Positions 61,721-64,000 of a stretch of 64,000 nucleotides of DNA are shown here, piece by piece. Source of the stretch: Bacteroidia bacterium (GTDB lineage Bacteria; Bacteroidota; Bacteroidia; J057; JADKCL01). The notes beneath the pieces were generated by a model, which was given only the letters and a program-made list of their open reading frames with translations, did no database searches and was not told where the DNA came from. The stretch is from NCBI GenBank assembly GCA_020635905.1, contig JACJYV010000002.1, positions 1,178,001 through 1,242,000 of the forward strand, written 5' to 3'. The position numbers and the translations under genes are program-made. The stretch's first letter is position 1. Every line of letters starts with the position of its first letter.

Positions 61721-63118
61721 ATGATTTTATTGCCCTTCAATGCGAAGTCTCTGCTTTTACCCCTTTACCTCAGCCTCTGTCTGCTGGTTTGGATGCAGCT
61801 CCCGGCCCAAAACCAACCCGTGTACCAGACTGCCGTGGTAAAGGGCAAAATGATGGACCTGAATTCCCCCCAGTTCCAGATGGTGGACCTGACCGAAACG
61901 GGCGCCTTTCGGCGCGCCGTCATGAATCACCAGACCGGGCCCGACAGCAGCTTTCGCCTCCAGATCAATCTCAACGGAGCCACCTACATCCGGATCGGAG
62001 CCAACGAGCTCTACGTAAACCCCGGCGACAGCATCAACGGGCTGTTTTATGCCCAGGGCGCTGGCCGCAAATCCCGCTTCAGCGGACGTGGTTCAGCCGC
62101 CTGCGAGTACCTCAAAACCAATCCCTCTCTCACCAGCGGCAGCTACCTCATCCAGATTCCCCAGGATGAACTCATGACCTACCGCGAAGATCCCAAACAA
62201 CTCGAAGCCCGCGTGCTCACCCTGGCCGATGCCCGCCGCAAAATGCTGAACGAAACCCCCGACCTCGACGAGAGTTTCCGCTCCTTCGAAAACGCCCGCA
62301 TCGACGCCGACATCATCAATTCTCTCCTCGCTTACCCCGACTTTTACGTGTCGCGTCCCTCCGTACAGGGCAGCAAAGCCGAAAAACTCCTCCTTTACGA
62401 CCAGCTATTTGGCCAGATGCTGCCCCTCATCCTTCCCCGCATCGAAAGCATCAACCAGGGACAGTTTCTCAACCTCGAAAACTGCCGCGAAGTGCTTTAC
62501 AAGCTCAACGAGAAGCAGGACAAAACCCAGAAATTTCAATACCCCTGGCAGGGTTATGTGCGGTCCTGGTACCTCACCCGCCTCATCCTCCAGTCCATTG
62601 GCAGCGCCAGCATCTCTCAGATCAGCTCAGAAGTAGAGCGCCTCAAAGGCCTCAATGCCCTGGCCCCCAACCACGTGGTGATCCTCGATGCAGCCCTCGA
62701 GCCTTTCAAAAACCTGCTTCCCGGCGCGCCCGCCATGGATTTCAAAGTCGAGGATACCCACGGCAAAGTATATTCCCTCAGCGCCTTCAAAGGCCAGGTC
62801 ATCGTCATCGACTTCTGGGCCACCTGGTGCGGACCCTGCCGCATGGAGGCGCCTCACTTCGAGCGCATCAAAGAGCAGTTTCCCGACATGAAATTCCTCT
62901 CCATCTCCACCGACCGCGACAAAGACAAGTGGCTGAATTTCGTGAATCAGAAGCCCAGCCAGGAAGGACATTTTCACGTGGTGGGCAACGATTACGGCAC
63001 CTACCAGGTCACCAGCATCCCCCGTTTCATGGTCATCAACAAAGATTTCACCCTGGCCGATTCCTACGCCCAGCGCCCTTCAGGCAACCTGGCTGCCTAC
63101 CTCAAAGGCCTCCAGTAA
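61721..63118 (+). CDS. TlpA-type thioredoxin-domain protein
   Basis: Envelope protein of 465 aa with a hydrophobic signal (residues about 8-30). Residues 35-310 form a beta-sandwich and helical region as in Bacteroidota DUF4369/TlpA-type proteins. The C-terminal thioredoxin domain (about 330-465) has the redox site WCGPC (Cys370, Cys373) within VIDFWATWCGPCRMEAP, and the cis-Pro region TSIPRFMVI. It reduces or isomerises disulfides in the periplasm. It stands alone between repeat regions. Confidence 0.9.
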   Translation: MILLPFNAKSLLLPLYLSLCLLVWMQLPAQNQPVYQTAVVKGKMMDLNSPQFQMVDLTETGAFRRAVMNHQTGPDSSFRLQINLNGATYIRIGANELYVNPGDSINGLFYAQGAGRKSRFSGRGSAACEYLKTNPSLTSGSYLIQIPQDELMTYREDPKQLEARVLTLADARRKMLNETPDLDESFRSFENARIDADIINSLLAYPDFYVSRPSVQGSKAEKLLLYDQLFGQMLPLILPRIESINQGQFLNLENCREVLYKLNEKQDKTQKFQYPWQGYVRSWYLTRLILQSIGSASISQISSEVERLKGLNALAPNHVVILDAALEPFKNLLPGAPAMDFKVEDTHGKVYSLSAFKGQVIVIDFWATWCGPCRMEAPHFERIKEQFPDMKFLSISTDRDKDKWLNFVNQKPSQEGHFHVVGNDYGTYQVTSIPRFMVINKDFTLADSYAQRPSGNLAAYLKGLQ

Positions 63119-63164
63119 CAGAAAAAAATCAGGTTTTCTCTCCACTTCCCTGCAAGGGTGAAGG

Positions 63165-63305
63165 GGTTTTGGGCGTGCCCCCGGGGCCGCGGCTTCGCCT
63201 GCCGCCCCGGGGTCGGGCTGCGTTGGGCTCACTGGCGTTCGGTGCTTTCGCCTCCCACCAGCCCCCACACGCACCAGGCCCGTTGCATCCCTCACGCATT
63301 TTTTG
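63165..63305. repeat. GC-rich extragenic element (GGGCGTGCCC ... CCCTCACGC)
   Basis: A GC-rich, palindrome-laden segment with GGGCGTGCCCCCGGGGCCGC, a CCGCCCCGGGGTCGGGCTGCG core and the ending CATCCCTCACGCA. I recall segments of this composition and the same two ends as common non-coding repeats in Bacteroidota. The open frame that crosses it leftward (63129-63536) is not gene-like. Confidence 0.6.
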
Positions 63306-63515
63306 ACCGATTTCATCGGTCATAGGATCATTTTCATTCAGGATAAATCTTGCCCCGGCATGTTTGACCATTCCAAAACTGTAAACCGCAACGAAGTCCC
63401 TCCTTTGGAGATCGTTATCGCATAGGCGTGAACTTAGGGGACATTTTATTGAATACGATGAGGCATTACAAATCCCGGAAAGCTCCCATTTTCGGATCCA
63501 GGACCCGAAAAAGCA

Positions 63516-63686
63516 GACCCCGTTGGGGTCCAACACAAATAGACTGAACCCATTTGCTCAATTCACGACCCCGTTGGGGTCGAACATAATCAACACCAGT
63601 GCAAAACATTAGCGCATGGTTCGACCCCTACAGGGTCGGTCTTCATTAAATCAACTTTGCTATTAATGTTTGACCCCTACAGGGTC
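63516..63686. repeat. GACCCC/GGGGTC extragenic palindrome cluster
   Basis: Four 15-bp palindromic units at 63516, 63567, 63623 and 63672, spaced 49-56 bp. The first two read GACCCCGTTGGGGTC(GAAC or CAAC) and the last two GACCCCTACAGGGTC, i.e. the opposite orientation preceded by GTTCG or TTT. This head-to-head arrangement is REP/BIME-like. Spacers are unrelated and of unequal length, and no cas gene is near. Confidence 0.85.
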
Positions 63687-63959
63687 ATAAACAAGATACT
63701 CCCCCATCCTCAAATGGAAAAATGTCCCATTTCATTTGCACATTTTTACTCCAGAAAAGGGGGGATATGTAATTGGTTCCCTATTACAGCGAAAACTAAG
63801 TTGATTCCTATGAGAAAGCTTTAGAGAGTAAACCGCGAACAGAACTCAGGCCAAAGGCCCCCCTTCTCCAAAGGAGCGACCTTGTCGTGGGGCAACTCAG
63901 AACTTCCAACTATGAAACTGTAAACCGCAAACCGTAAACCGGTCTTGCAAATCCCCGAA
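63687..63959. other. Non-coding gap
   Basis: AT-rich stretch with no credible gene. It holds CTCCAAAGGAGCGACCTTG near 63875-63893, a relative of CTCCAAAGGAGTGCCCTTGG near 61303-61322, and the short CTGTAAACCGCAAACCGTA repeat at 63918-63936. Confidence 0.5.
63918..63936. repeat. Short dispersed repeat (CTGTAAACCGCAAACCGTA)
   Basis: Inverse copy of 27001-27020; a shorter CTGTAAACCGCAA occurs at 63379-63391. Function unknown. Confidence 0.5.
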
Positions 63960-64000
63960 TCACTCCTTTAATTGGCGTAACATGGCAGCCATCTTCGTGG
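63960..64000 (-). CDS. Possible C-terminus of a leftward gene entering from the right edge
   Basis: Reading leftward from the window edge, one frame gives TKMAAMLRQLKE followed by a TGA at 63960-63962. The composition is protein-like (amphipathic helix), but 12 codons are too few for a firm call. Confidence 0.25.
   Translation of the reverse strand, partial: TKMAAMLRQLKE

Noticed and set aside
63129..63536. 135-codon leftward open frame
   Set aside because: It crosses the GC-rich extragenic element and a GACCCC palindrome; composition is not protein-like and no homologous domain is visible.
63516..63686. Possible short CRISPR array
   Set aside because: Repeats are 15-bp palindromes in opposite orientations with uneven spacing, as in REP clusters, not CRISPR.

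Overview
This 64 kb window is chromosomal DNA from a member of the Bacteroidota, most likely an environmental Saprospiria- or Chitinophagia-like lineage (the phylum is well supported, the finer placement is a guess). The signs are at least six secreted proteins ending in a type IX secretion (T9SS) C-terminal sorting domain, several lipoproteins and outer-membrane barrels, an RRM/glycine-rich RNA-binding protein, a DUF2807 protein, candidate TAnnTTTG promoters, and short dispersed repeats of the kind common in this phylum. No rRNA, tRNA, transposase, integrase or CRISPR array was seen.

Layout. 0-9.5 kb: a DUF2807 protein cut by the left edge, a hotdog thioesterase, a DUF4846 lipoprotein, an outer-membrane barrel, a B12-binding-type radical SAM enzyme and an ECF sigma/putative anti-sigma pair. 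These are separated by unusually repeat-rich gaps: a 184-bp tandem repeat, a 43/44-bp minisatellite, and two dispersed families called R1 and R2 here. 9.6-19 kb: accessory proteins of unknown role. They include an 875-aa signal-less protein with a lysozyme-like segment and a four-gene leftward operon: a signal-less aspzincin (M35-like) metalloendopeptidase, a lipoprotein, a pentapeptide-repeat protein and a Pro/Glu/Lys-rich protein. This is the best candidate for a little-described system; it looks like cargo and protection genes of a contractile-injection or similar export apparatus whose structural genes lie outside the window.

19-27.5 kb: a likely operon of a GNAT-nitrilase fusion, a P-type cation ATPase and a secreted HExxH protein; then a signal-less M15 peptidase with a peptidoglycan-binding repeat, the RNA-binding protein, a barrel protein and a TerB-like protein. 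27.8-32.2 kb: two polytopic GT-C-like or DUF2079 membrane proteins and a GtrB/DPM1-like glycosyltransferase, probably envelope glycan modification. 32.4-63.1 kb: secreted and envelope functions, including an M1 peptidase with a C-terminal barrel, two M28 peptidases, T9SS cargo (beta-propeller, PKD/Ig and others), a cytochrome/YVTN lipoprotein, a vanadium-haloperoxidase-like lipoprotein overlapping an FG-GAP/ASPIC lipoprotein, a collagen-like protein and a TlpA-type thioredoxin. Housekeeping genes among them are a DNA photolyase, a DEAD-box helicase and a zinc alcohol dehydrogenase. 63.1-64 kb is almost entirely repeats.

The most consistent unexplained pattern outside the genes is that both R1 and R2 lie within about 2-40 bp of stop codons. 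This suggests 3'-UTR or terminator-like elements, or mobile elements that target gene ends.
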